From the NCBI GenBank assembly GCA_947494995.1, contig CANLWY010000002.1, positions 1 to 64,000 of the forward strand: a stretch of 64,000 bases of DNA, written 5' to 3'. This stretch comes from an uncultured Campylobacterales bacterium. GTDB taxonomy: Bacteria > Campylobacterota > Campylobacteria > Campylobacterales > Arcobacteraceae. Every line of letters starts with the position of its first letter. The first letter of the stretch is position 1. Of the stretch, positions 25,916-33,716 are shown one piece after another. Below the pieces are notes generated by a model. It worked only from the letters and a program-made list of their open reading frames with translations. It had not been told where the DNA came from and did not search any database. A program made the translations under genes and the position numbers.

Positions 25916-26128
25916 ATGAAGACAGTAATCCTTGATTTACTCGATATTACGAATAATAATATTGAACATATAGAGAATAGATATCCTGCGATAAGAGAAG
26001 TTATAAATCAGATAAATACATTACTTAATAATAACCCTTCAAATAGAGAAATATTAGAATGGATGCTTTCAAATCAAGAAGCAATTGAAAATATAAATGA
26101 ATGTATAAATAGTATAAACAAATCTTAA
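25916..26128 (+). CDS. Small acidic helical protein of unknown function
   Basis: The 70-residue protein begins MKTVILDLLDITNNNIEHIE and appears all-helical and asparagine/isoleucine-rich. It has no membrane segment or known motif. It lacks a ribosome binding site, and its ATG sits 7 nt after a TATAAT box, consistent with a leaderless transcript. It lies between the M15 peptidase and an OmpR-type regulator. It may be a small regulator or a spurious ORF; the well-placed promoter favours a real gene. Confidence 0.45.
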   Translation: MKTVILDLLDITNNNIEHIENRYPAIREVINQINTLLNNNPSNREILEWMLSNQEAIENINECINSINKS

Positions 26129-26221
26129 AAAAATAATATATTATATGAAATGATACTATTCTAATATTATATTTAGATATATTTTGTTTTAAAAATAGAT
26201 AATTACTTTAGGCACTGATAG

Positions 26222-26869
26222 ATGAAAATATTACTAATTGAAGATGATATAAGGTTATCAACATCAATTGAAACTTTTTTTAAACTAAAAAATCATGAAA
26301 TTCATATTTTTAATGATGGTTTAGAATTTTTTAATCATTTGGAAAATAGTGAGCATTCTTATGATTTATATATCTTTGATTTAAATATCTCAGGACTTGA
26401 TGGTTTAGAGTTAATCAAACATATTCGTAAAACTCAACTTGAAATACCAATCATAATTATGACTGCATTACTTGAGATGGAAATATTACAACAAGCTTTT
26501 GCTTATGGTTGTACAGAGTATATAAATAAGCCATTTGATTTAAAAGAGCTTGATATTAGAATTAATAAAATTTTTCATAATGTAACTCAACTTATTGAAA
26601 CAAATGATTTTATTTATGATAAAAGTACTATGTTGTTAAGATATGGCAATCAGATAATTGAACTTAGAAAAAAAGAGAAACTTTTACTCAATATACTTTT
26701 TAAAAATATAGGATATGTTGTCTCAAGTGAAACTATTTCTGATTATGTTTGGGAAGGTGAAATAAAAGAGACCTATCCTTTAAGACAGTTAGTTAATACT
26801 GTTCGACAGAAGTTACCAAAGAATATTATAAAAACTGAAGTTGGCATAGGCTATAAAATAGATTATTGA
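26222..26869 (+). CDS. OmpR/PhoB-type response regulator
   Basis: The 215-residue protein has a receiver domain (LLIEDDIRLS acidic pocket; phospho-acceptor Asp in LYIFDLNISGLDGLEL; Thr in IIMTALLE; Lys in YINKPFDLKEL). A C-terminal winged helix follows (RKKEKLLLNILFKN to RQLVNTVRQKLPK). No histidine kinase is adjacent. It is most similar in style to the short regulator that runs off the right edge of the window. Convergent with the DUF2461 gene (2-nt gap). Confidence 0.9.
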   Translation: MKILLIEDDIRLSTSIETFFKLKNHEIHIFNDGLEFFNHLENSEHSYDLYIFDLNISGLDGLELIKHIRKTQLEIPIIIMTALLEMEILQQAFAYGCTEYINKPFDLKELDIRINKIFHNVTQLIETNDFIYDKSTMLLRYGNQIIELRKKEKLLLNILFKNIGYVVSSETISDYVWEGEIKETYPLRQLVNTVRQKLPKNIIKTEVGIGYKIDY

Positions 26870-26871
26870 TT

Positions 26872-27564
26872 TTACTCTTTAATACTCTTTATAAATTCAT
26901 CAAGCCAATTAAAAAGGTCTAAAGTAGAATCATAAAACTTGAAATTATAGTTTATAATCCTTTTAGAATGGAAAGTTTTATTTGGTTTAAAAGTTTTATA
27001 TACTAGCATGCCATCATATCGTGCAAGATATGAGTATTTGTTTTCTTTATCAAAACCTATAGGGACTCTTTTATAGTGCATTTCTGGAAGTTTTATCCCT
27101 TTTGATTTTAAATCTTCTAGTATTTCGTGTAATGTTTTTGCATTTTTTTCTATTTTTATATACTCTCTATAGTTTTTAAGAAGTTCGTCTTTGAATTTTC
27201 TAATTCCTGTTGCTACTAAAACTTCATGAGATTTATACTGCATATAGAAACAAGGGCATTTCATACGGTGTTTTGTCCCTTGCCAAAACATGATACCTAT
27301 TTTTGTTTTTATAGGAGTTTTATCATTTGAAAATCTTGTGTCCCTATAGATTTTAAATAAAGAACCACCCATTTTAGGTTCAGCTTTTATAAAAGGTGCA
27401 AGTGCAATTAGATGTTCTCCCATCTCTTCAACATAAGCTTTATTTGGTCTAAGAATTACTTCTTCCCATCTATATCTGTTTGCTTCAAACCAAGCTTTGT
27501 TATTGTTTAATTCTATTTCATCTAAAAAACTAAGAGCTTCTTCTTTAAATCCATCAAATTGCAT
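26872..27564 (-). CDS. DUF2461-family protein
   Basis: The protein is about 230 residues from the chosen ATG at 27564 (MQFDGFKEEALSFL). Family motifs are NNNKAWFEANRYRWEE, GGSLFKIYRDTRFSNDKTPIKT and FYMQYKSHEVLVATG. The function of DUF2461 is not established. A longer frame reaching 27600 exists, but its extra residues come from a repeated promoter segment (27571-27622), so the shorter start is preferred. Convergent with the response regulator gene. Confidence 0.87.
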   Translation of the reverse strand: MQFDGFKEEALSFLDEIELNNNKAWFEANRYRWEEVILRPNKAYVEEMGEHLIALAPFIKAEPKMGGSLFKIYRDTRFSNDKTPIKTKIGIMFWQGTKHRMKCPCFYMQYKSHEVLVATGIRKFKDELLKNYREYIKIEKNAKTLHEILEDLKSKGIKLPEMHYKRVPIGFDKENKYSYLARYDGMLVYKTFKPNKTFHSKRIINYNFKFYDSTLDLFNWLDEFIKSIKE

Positions 27565-27570
27565 AATTTC

Positions 27571-27622
27571 TCTTTCATTCCTTTTTTTGAATTTTAACAA
27601 AAAAATTATAGATTATGATAAA
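27571..27622. repeat. 52-bp perfect direct repeat, copy 1
   Basis: This segment is identical to 28717-28768. It begins 7 bp upstream of the DUF2461 ATG and contains that gene's promoter-like region on the minus strand (TATAAT is read inside it). Copies 1 and 2 bracket the two lipoprotein genes. Confidence 0.9.
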
Positions 27623-27716
27623 TATGGATAATAAAATATATTAAATCTAGTTATTTTATAAACACTATCTTATGCTTTTTTCGTTAATATATGTGAAATT
27701 TTTGAAAGGAAAATAA

Positions 27717-28160
27717 TTGAAAAATTTAATTTATATAATTTTATTTGGAGTGCTTTTTACAGGGTGTTCTATTGTTGATAGTTCAGTAAAACTTGTACCT
27801 AATACACAAATAAAACAGACAAAAAACTTTTATGTTGTTTTACTTGAAAGTGATAAAAGAGATATTGCAAGTCAAATAGCACAGGTATTAGTAGAAAAAG
27901 GATTTGTTGCAACTTCTGGTTCTTTTGAAGAAATCCCATCTAATGTTGATGTTGTTGTAACTTATGAAGATAGATGGTTTTGGGATATCACAAATTATTT
28001 AGTTAGACTTGATATACAGTTTAGGGATCCAAAAGATTTCTATCCTTATGTTGCTGCAGAAACTATAAGAACTTCAGTAGCAAGAAAAAGTCCTAAAGAG
28101 GTTTCATCTGAAACAATAACTAAGATTTTTGAAAAGCTTAATATGGAGGGTAAAAAGTAA
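27717..28160 (+). CDS. Small lipoprotein of unknown function (first of a pair)
   Basis: The 147-residue protein starts at TTG 27717 after AAAGGAAAA. Its signal sequence ends in the lipobox FTGCS. The mature part is a compact alpha/beta protein with VDVVVTYEDRWFWDITNYLVRLDIQFRD, loosely like periplasmic lipoproteins of the DUF4136 style. It overlaps the next lipoprotein by 1 nt. The pair is bracketed by 52-bp direct repeats, suggesting it arrived as a cassette. Function unknown. Confidence 0.7.
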   Translation: MKNLIYIILFGVLFTGCSIVDSSVKLVPNTQIKQTKNFYVVLLESDKRDIASQIAQVLVEKGFVATSGSFEEIPSNVDVVVTYEDRWFWDITNYLVRLDIQFRDPKDFYPYVAAETIRTSVARKSPKEVSSETITKIFEKLNMEGKK

Positions 28161-28690
28161 TGAATATATATAGAAATTTAATTTTAGTAATATTTGTATC
28201 TTTATTTTTTGTTGCTTGTGGAGGAAGACAAGCTATACTTTCTGAAAACTTATCTCCAAATATAAATGGTATAAAAACACAAAATATTGATGTAAATATT
28301 GTAGTAGACGGTGGTAGAGAAAAAGATGCTTTAGGATTACCTAAAATTACAAATGAAAAATTGTTGAAAGCTGTAACAAAAACAATTAAAAACTCAAAAC
28401 TTTTTAATAATATTGTTGAGAATTCGAACTATAGTTTAGAACTGTTTATTGTAAAACTAGGACAACCAGTTGCTGGAAAAATGATGAAGTCAAATGTTGA
28501 AATTGCATGGACTTTAAAAAAAGATAGTAAAGTGGTATGGCGAAAATCTATCATAACTAGTAAAGCAAAATATATGAATGAAATATCAATGGGTTTAGAG
28601 AGATTGATTGTTGCTACAGAAGAAGCTACAAAGCTTAATATAGAAGAAGGCTTACGTCTATTATCTACATTAGATATTGAAACATTATAG
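28160..28690 (+). CDS. Lipoprotein of unknown function (second of a pair)
   Basis: The 176-residue protein has a signal sequence with lipobox FVACGG. The mature part contains NVEIAWTLKKDSKVVWRKSI and FIVKLGQPVAGKMMKSN, an outer-membrane-lipoprotein-like beta pattern. It starts at the stop of the first lipoprotein (1-nt overlap). A strong terminator directly follows, so the two genes form a complete unit. Function unknown; joint export suggests the two act together at the envelope. Confidence 0.7.
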   Translation: MNIYRNLILVIFVSLFFVACGGRQAILSENLSPNINGIKTQNIDVNIVVDGGREKDALGLPKITNEKLLKAVTKTIKNSKLFNNIVENSNYSLELFIVKLGQPVAGKMMKSNVEIAWTLKKDSKVVWRKSIITSKAKYMNEISMGLERLIVATEEATKLNIEEGLRLLSTLDIETL

Positions 28691-28718
28691 AAGTCTCTTT
28701 TTTTAGAGACTTTTATTC
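28691..28718 (+). terminator. Rho-independent terminator after the lipoprotein pair
   Basis: AAGTCTCT and AGAGACTT pair perfectly over 8 bp around a six-T loop, followed by a T-rich tail. It starts right after the stop codon. Confidence 0.8.
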
Positions 28719-28768
28719 TTTCATTCCTTTTTTTGAATTTTAACAAAAAAATTATAGATTATGATAAA
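28717..28768. repeat. 52-bp perfect direct repeat, copy 2
   Basis: Identical to 27571-27622, 1146 bp away. Here it ends 9 bp before the YgjP-like gene ATG and could supply its promoter (a TATGATAAAAT-like -10). The duplication therefore carries an intergenic promoter to both sides of the lipoprotein cassette. Confidence 0.9.
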
Positions 28769-28777
28769 ATATGAATA

Positions 28778-29284
28778 ATGAAATCTCTTAAATATTTAGA
28801 ACACTATCCCGAACAAATAAAAAATCAAGTTAGATTTTTAATTGAACAAGAAAAATTAGATAAATACTTATTAAGTAAATATCCAAAAGCACATGATATA
28901 AAAAGTGATAAAGCTTTATATGATTATACAATTGAGTTAAAAAATAGTTTTTTAAAAAAATCTTTACCTCTTAGCAAAGTTCAATATGATGGTAAGATAA
29001 ATGTTATAAATGATGCTTTAGGAATGCACACCTTTATTTCAAGAGTTCAAGGTGGAAAATTAAAAAGTAAAAATGAAGTAAAAATTGCAACAATTTTTAA
29101 AAACTCTCCTGAAGAATTTCTTCGAATGATAGTTGTTCATGAGCTTTCTCATATAAAAGAAAAAAAACATGATAAGGCTTTCTATAAACTTTGTACATAT
29201 ATTGAACCAAACTATCATCAGTATGAATTAGACCTTAGAATATACTTAACATATGTAGAAAGATTCAGTAAGCTTTACTTTTAA
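28778..29284 (+). CDS. YgjP-like (DUF45) zinc metallopeptidase-fold protein
   Basis: The 168-residue protein has the minigluzincin zinc motif HELSHIKEKKHDKAFYKLC (HExxH plus a third His), as in the YgjP/DUF45 family. That family is structurally protease-like; reported roles of YgjP include pyrophosphate hydrolysis of nucleotides, so the reaction here is open. No signal peptide, so cytoplasmic. Its promoter region is the second copy of a 52-bp repeat. Confidence 0.8.
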   Translation: MKSLKYLEHYPEQIKNQVRFLIEQEKLDKYLLSKYPKAHDIKSDKALYDYTIELKNSFLKKSLPLSKVQYDGKINVINDALGMHTFISRVQGGKLKSKNEVKIATIFKNSPEEFLRMIVVHELSHIKEKKHDKAFYKLCTYIEPNYHQYELDLRIYLTYVERFSKLYF

Positions 29285-29336
29285 TCAAAAACACGCTATT
29301 ATCGCGAAAATATAAATAGTTTAAGGTAATAGTCTT

Positions 29337-29663
29337 ATGGAAATGATATTAAATGAAAATGATATAGTTGTAGGTGCAAAATTTGAGAATGGTACTATTC
29401 AAGATTATGTTGATGATGCACAAACTTATGGTTTAGTAAGAGTTGAAGATACAACTGCAAACTGGTTTTTATATAATAAAATTGACTCTCCTGATGATAT
29501 TCAGGAGCTTTATAAGAAAGTTATAAAGTCTGAACACTATATAAAAGATGAGTTTGGTGAAGAGCTTGTTATTTTTGATAAAAAAGGAACAGTCTCAAAC
29601 GAAGATATCATTGTAAAAATAGATGCATATTTAGATGATGAAATAATGTCTGGTGCATTTTAA
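29337..29663 (+). CDS. Small acidic protein of unknown function upstream of the helicase
   Basis: The 108-residue soluble acidic protein (ENDIVVGAKFENGTIQDYVD and DEFGEELVIFDKKG) has no recognised domain. Its ATG follows AAGGTAATAGTCTT. It ends at TAA 29661-29663, in the same frame as the DEAD-box helicase that begins 12 nt later at a non-canonical ATT. The pair is therefore an operon with a possible readthrough option. Confidence 0.65.
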   Translation: MEMILNENDIVVGAKFENGTIQDYVDDAQTYGLVRVEDTTANWFLYNKIDSPDDIQELYKKVIKSEHYIKDEFGEELVIFDKKGTVSNEDIIVKIDAYLDDEIMSGAF

Positions 29664-29675
29664 AAAGGATATACT

Positions 29676-30959
29676 ATTAATAAATTTAGCGAATTAAATT
29701 TACATGCTTCAATTTTAAAAGCAATTGAAGAACAAGGTTATGATAGACCAACACAAGTACAAAGAAAAGTAATACCAATCGTAAATAAAAAGATTGATGT
29801 AATTGCAGCTTCTAAATCAGGTACAGGAAAGACAGCTTCCTATACTCTTCCAATGCTAAATAAAGTAAATGCAAATATAAACTTTAATAATAGGGTTTTA
29901 AGAGGACTTGTAATTGTTCCAACAAGAGAACTTGTTGAACAAGTATCAAAATCTTTTGCTGATTATGGAAAGTTTTTAAAAGTAAAACATACTAAGGTTA
30001 TGGGTGGAACAAGTAGAACAAAACAATCAGAAGTTTTAGCTGGAGGAGTTGATATTATTGTTGCAACTCCAGGAAGACTTTTAGATTTAGAAAAAGACCT
30101 AATAGTTGATTTAAGTTCTGTAAACTTTATAGTTTTAGATGAAGCGGATACTATGCTTGAGATGGGATTTATTGAAGAGATTGAAAAGATATTTTCTCTA
30201 TGTTCTCCTTATAGACAAATTATTATGTGTTCAGCAACTGTATCTCAAAACATTAGAAAACTTGCAAAAGAGTTTTTAAAAGAGCCTGTAACAGTTCAGA
30301 TTCATGATAGAAGAGATAAGGTAGAGCTTATCAATCATAGAGCTTTTAAGATTGACGTTAAAAAGAAAAAAGAGCTTGTAACAACTCTTATAAAAGAATC
30401 AAAATATGAACAAATACTTCTTTTTGTAAACAAAAAAGATGCAGCAGATGCAGCCTTTGCTCACTTTAAAGAACAAGGAGTAAAAGTAGCAGCTATTCAT
30501 GGTGGTGTTGAATATAAAACAAGAGTACAAGCCATAAAAGATTTCAAAGCAAAGAAAGTAAAAGTTTTAATTGCTACAGATATTGCAGGGCGTGGACTTG
30601 ATATCAAAGGGCTTCCTTTAGTTGTAAATTATACTCTTCCTGAGTCAACAGATGATTTTACACATAGAGTAGGGCGAACAGGTAGAGCTGGAAATAAAGG
30701 TGAAGTTATAACAATTTTAACAGTTGAAGATTATAATAGTTTTACAAAAATAGAGAGAAATCTAAAATTGAATGTTAAAAGAGAAGTATACGAACAGTTC
30801 CCTTTAAAAGATAGACAACCTAGACAAAAAATACAAACAAAGAAAAAACTTAGTGAGAGAAAAGGAAAAAAAGTTCCTTCAACTGAACCACAAAGAGGTG
30901 GTGCAAAATCTAAGAAAACTACAAAAAGAGATACTAACAGAAACTTTAGAAGAAAATAA
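29676..30959 (+). CDS. DEAD-box RNA helicase with apparent ATT start codon
   Basis: The 427-residue RhlE/SrmB-type helicase has a Q motif (RPTQVQ), Walker A (ASKSGTGKT), PTREL, TPGR, DEAD (VLDEADTML), SAT (CSATVSQ), ATDIAGRGLD and HRVGRTGRAG, then a lysine/arginine-rich tail. The first in-frame ATG (29853) lies after Walker A, and no ATG, GTG or TTG exists upstream before the previous stop. The conserved N-terminus (NKFSELNLHASILKAIEEQG) begins after ATT 29676, which has AAAAAGGA 6 nt upstream. ATT initiation is therefore the best reading. Role: RNA unwinding in ribosome assembly or mRNA decay. Confidence 0.88.
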   Translation: MNKFSELNLHASILKAIEEQGYDRPTQVQRKVIPIVNKKIDVIAASKSGTGKTASYTLPMLNKVNANINFNNRVLRGLVIVPTRELVEQVSKSFADYGKFLKVKHTKVMGGTSRTKQSEVLAGGVDIIVATPGRLLDLEKDLIVDLSSVNFIVLDEADTMLEMGFIEEIEKIFSLCSPYRQIIMCSATVSQNIRKLAKEFLKEPVTVQIHDRRDKVELINHRAFKIDVKKKKELVTTLIKESKYEQILLFVNKKDAADAAFAHFKEQGVKVAAIHGGVEYKTRVQAIKDFKAKKVKVLIATDIAGRGLDIKGLPLVVNYTLPESTDDFTHRVGRTGRAGNKGEVITILTVEDYNSFTKIERNLKLNVKREVYEQFPLKDRQPRQKIQTKKKLSERKGKKVPSTEPQRGGAKSKKTTKRDTNRNFRRK

Positions 30960-31002
30960 GTTTCTGCTAGTATTATTATATTTTAATACCGTCACAATAC
31001 CC

Positions 31003-31026
31003 GTGAGTTTTTAATATATAGACATA
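31003..31026. repeat. Left imperfect inverted repeat
   Basis: The reverse complement of this 24-bp segment matches 35172-35195 at 21 of 24 positions, including the outer TATGTC and inner AAAACTCAC blocks. The two lie at the edges of the segment holding the retron remnant and three exported-protein genes. Confidence 0.45.
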
Positions 31027-31033
31027 ATAAAAT

Positions 31034-31059
31034 ACCTAAAAATAGGTTTTTTATTTTTT
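31034..31059 (+). terminator. Rho-independent terminator downstream of the helicase
   Basis: ACCTA, loop AAAA, TAGGT, then a long T-rich tail (TTTTTATTTTTT). It sits 75 bp after the helicase stop and would end that transcript before the retron remnant. Confidence 0.6.
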
Positions 31060-31101
31060 ATAGTTTGTCCAGATATAATGTATTCTTACTAAATCTTTTT
31101 A

Positions 31102-31330
31102 TTTGCTTCTGACCTTGGAATATCTCCAATTGATATATTTAACTTTTCAATGAAGGCTTAACGGCCAATATAGAAGATATATGATACCTAAAAGAACAGG
31201 TGGAAAAAGAACAATATATCAACCATCTAAAGAATTAAAAAAATATCAAAGATATATTGTTAAAAATATATTTGAAAAGTTTTCTATACATGAATCAGTA
31301 TATTCATATAGAAAAAACATTTCTTATTAA
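31102..31330 (+). pseudogene. Decayed N-terminal fragment of a retron-type reverse transcriptase
   Basis: Two frames together give a retron RT N-terminus. Frame one (31102-31161) reads FASDLGISPIDIFNFSMKA then a stop. The frame then shifts, and 31160-31330 reads IPKRTGGKRTIYQPSKELKK, then KYQRYIVKNIFEKFSIHESV, YSYRKNIS and a stop. GGKRTIYQPSKELK-YQR and the H-E-x-x-x-x-YRKN segment are the conserved pre-palm motifs of retron RTs. The YADD catalytic domain and all that follows are missing. This is a relic of a retron; no msr-msd RNA gene could be recognised beside it. Confidence 0.75.
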
Positions 31331-31425
31331 TAAATAAATAATATATATTAATATAATTATTGTTGCCTGTAATTATATTATTAGTTATAAAATTTTTTGA
31401 GATATTATTAAGAGAGGTTATTGTT

Positions 31426-31920
31426 ATGAAAAAACTATTTTTTTGTATTTTAATATTAATGAATGTTCATGCTTATGAGAATTATGATGAATGTATAATA
31501 AATAGTATGACAGGCGTTACTAGTGATATTGCTGCAAAAGAAATTAAAAAATCTTGTAGAAATCTTTTTCCTTCTGTATGGAAGTTGGATAAAACAATAA
31601 CAGTAGTATCAAGTAAGACAAAAAATAATGATAATAAGCTATATCAAGAAAAGTTTTGTGACAATAGGGGTGCTGGAGGATATTGTGCAGACGAAGTAGA
31701 AATCAGAAAAGCTGTCCTTGATGATAACAAATATGAATATCGAATAAAAACTTTTTTTGAAAATTGCCCTGTAGGTGTTTCTTCAGGTCCTAAAAGTCAC
31801 TATAAAATATTAAATTGTACTTTAAATGAAAATGGAAAAATATTTAATGCAAAAATTATGGGATGGACGAAGCCCCAAATATTTAAAGCTACTTTAACAA
31901 TTGAAAAAAGATTAAAATAA
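31426..31920 (+). CDS. Exported cysteine-containing protein of unknown function
   Basis: From ATG 31426 (AGAGAGGTTATTGTT upstream) the product is 164 residues with a clear signal peptide, KKLFFCILILMNVHA, cut before YENYDE. The mature part has several cysteines (YDECI, KSCRNL, EKFCDNRGAGGYCADE, ENCP, LNCTL), suggesting disulfide bonds in the periplasm. No family is recognised. A longer frame to 31360 exists, but its extra part looks like AT-rich non-coding DNA. It is the first of three consecutive genes for exported proteins. Confidence 0.65.
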   Translation: MKKLFFCILILMNVHAYENYDECIINSMTGVTSDIAAKEIKKSCRNLFPSVWKLDKTITVVSSKTKNNDNKLYQEKFCDNRGAGGYCADEVEIRKAVLDDNKYEYRIKTFFENCPVGVSSGPKSHYKILNCTLNENGKIFNAKIMGWTKPQIFKATLTIEKRLK

Positions 31921-31962
31921 ATTTGGCATAAATCATTAATTAAGATAACTTAAGGGGATGAA

Positions 31963-33654
31963 ATGAGAATTATATTTACATTAATACTTACAGTTTTTAT
32001 TGTAGGGTGTTCTAATAGACCTGTTTTAGATTCTGTTATACCAACTGATTCAAGTGAAATATCGAAACCAACTCAGGATTCACATGTTGGTATAAGTATG
32101 GGACTAGATTTAACGGAACTGAATAATAATATACAACAGTATGTTGGTACTTCAATGGAACATCGTACGGGTGTTTCTGTTAAAGTTCATTTACATGATG
32201 TAATTATTAATACTGTTGAAGAAGCTACGATAAAAACTTGGCATGAAAGTAAAGTAGCATGGTCTAAAGCACGAAGAGATACAGGTATAAGAGCTTGTAA
32301 TGTAAGGTATCCCCATAGTAGATCAAAACGACGAGATTGCCGAAATAAGAGATATAATAATCACGATAATAGAATGAGTGATTATAACGCTACAAAAGCA
32401 CGTCGAATGGCTAATAATAGAAAAAAAGAGGTTAGTGCTTTTGAGATCAAACCTTCGAGTGGTAAAGACAATTATGTTATAGCAAGTGCACGTCTAGATA
32501 AAATTGATGTCTCTTCAAAATCTGATAAACTAGTTGTTTTTACACAAATACATGCGAAAATAAAATTAAATGTAGAAAATCCATTTGATCATTCAAAGGA
32601 GATTAAAGGACTAGTAAATACAAGTTTTGATATAAAGGCCGCATTAGCTGCAAATATCAGTTTTACACAAGATGGGAAAATTAAATTAGTCAATAAAGAA
32701 ATTACTTTCTCACCTCGATTTAATATGCCAAGTAAATTAAAACCACTTAAAAAATTAGCAGATAAAATGAATGATAAAATTTCTGAGAAAATAAAAGAAC
32801 AAGTTGATAAACAGATTGCAAAAGTAGAATTTAAAAAAAATGTTGACGAAAAATTATCATTATTCACTTCAGAAATAAATAGTAAACTCTCTAAAAAAAA
32901 TATATGGATTATTCCTAATATATCAAAGATAATGTTTAATACAAACAAGGACTTTTCTTCAGATCGTAATATGATAGGTATTAATTTAGGTTTAATTCTT
33001 AAACCAGAAGTTATTTATTCAAAAGTTAAACCTAGTGTTATTGATAAAATTGATTATGATGTAACTTTTACAAATGAAAATAGTCCTAACAATATTTCTT
33101 TAAACTCTAGTGCATTAATTAGTTTGTCTGACATTAGTCCTATTTTAACAACAAAAATTCAAGAAGAGATTAATTTTTGGGTTAAATCAAATGAAGAGGG
33201 AAAAGCATTAAAGAAAAAATTGTTCGATATTGAAAAAGTAGAATTACTAACTTCAAAAAAGAGTCTTTTAATTGTTTTATATACAACACGACCTGTACGA
33301 GGAACTATCATTTTATCTACTACTCCTATTATTAAAAAAAGTGGGCAGATGCTAGAATTTACTGAAGTATCATTGTATACAGGTACTCGTTCAGTTTTAT
33401 CAAAAGAAACATCTTGGCTTTTAAAGTTTCCATTGGATTCGATACTTAAAGACAAATTATCGATTGACTTAAAATCTTATTTTGACAAGAACATATTAAA
33501 AATTAAGAAAGAAGGTATTCCTGTTAGTAAAAAAGAGAAACTTATATTTAAAGATGCAAACATTAGTTTAAAAAGGCTTAATGCAAGTAACGGTAATTTA
33601 TTAATCGAAAGTAGTCTTAAATCAAATATTGAAGTAATACCTAAAGATAATTAA
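31963..33654 (+). CDS. Large lipoprotein, DUF4403-like
   Basis: The 563-residue protein has a signal peptide ending in lipobox FIVGCSN. The body has repeated beta-rich domains, with amphipathic segments such as LKPLKKLADKMNDKISEKIK and a repeated style (LVVFTQIHAKIKLNVENPF; LLIVLYTTRPVRGTIILSTT). This resembles DUF4403 proteins, predicted TULIP-like lipid-binding envelope proteins; the match is by style and uncertain. A basic, low-complexity insert lies around residues 108-150 (YPHSRSKRRDCRNKRYNNHD). It has its own AAGGGG ribosome binding site, and the cluster context is exported proteins of unknown role. Confidence 0.6.
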   Translation: MRIIFTLILTVFIVGCSNRPVLDSVIPTDSSEISKPTQDSHVGISMGLDLTELNNNIQQYVGTSMEHRTGVSVKVHLHDVIINTVEEATIKTWHESKVAWSKARRDTGIRACNVRYPHSRSKRRDCRNKRYNNHDNRMSDYNATKARRMANNRKKEVSAFEIKPSSGKDNYVIASARLDKIDVSSKSDKLVVFTQIHAKIKLNVENPFDHSKEIKGLVNTSFDIKAALAANISFTQDGKIKLVNKEITFSPRFNMPSKLKPLKKLADKMNDKISEKIKEQVDKQIAKVEFKKNVDEKLSLFTSEINSKLSKKNIWIIPNISKIMFNTNKDFSSDRNMIGINLGLILKPEVIYSKVKPSVIDKIDYDVTFTNENSPNNISLNSSALISLSDISPILTTKIQEEINFWVKSNEEGKALKKKLFDIEKVELLTSKKSLLIVLYTTRPVRGTIILSTTPIIKKSGQMLEFTEVSLYTGTRSVLSKETSWLLKFPLDSILKDKLSIDLKSYFDKNILKIKKEGIPVSKKEKLIFKDANISLKRLNASNGNLLIESSLKSNIEVIPKDN

Positions 33655-33716
33655 TATGCATAGTTGATCTGGCTACACTCGTATAATAATATTTAAATTT
33701 TTTAAAAGGAGATTGT

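Noticed and set aside
28429-28746. Long minus-strand ORF over the second lipoprotein gene
   Set aside because: It lies opposite a real lipoprotein gene; its first codons come from the 52-bp repeat and the rest is antisense shadow.
29853-29855. ATG at 29853 as the helicase start
   Set aside because: It would remove the Q motif and Walker A, which are intact in the upstream open frame.
31360-31425. Longer start for the first exported protein
   Set aside because: The extra N-terminus is hydrophobic AT-rich translation without a ribosome binding site; ATG 31426 has one and gives a clean signal peptide.
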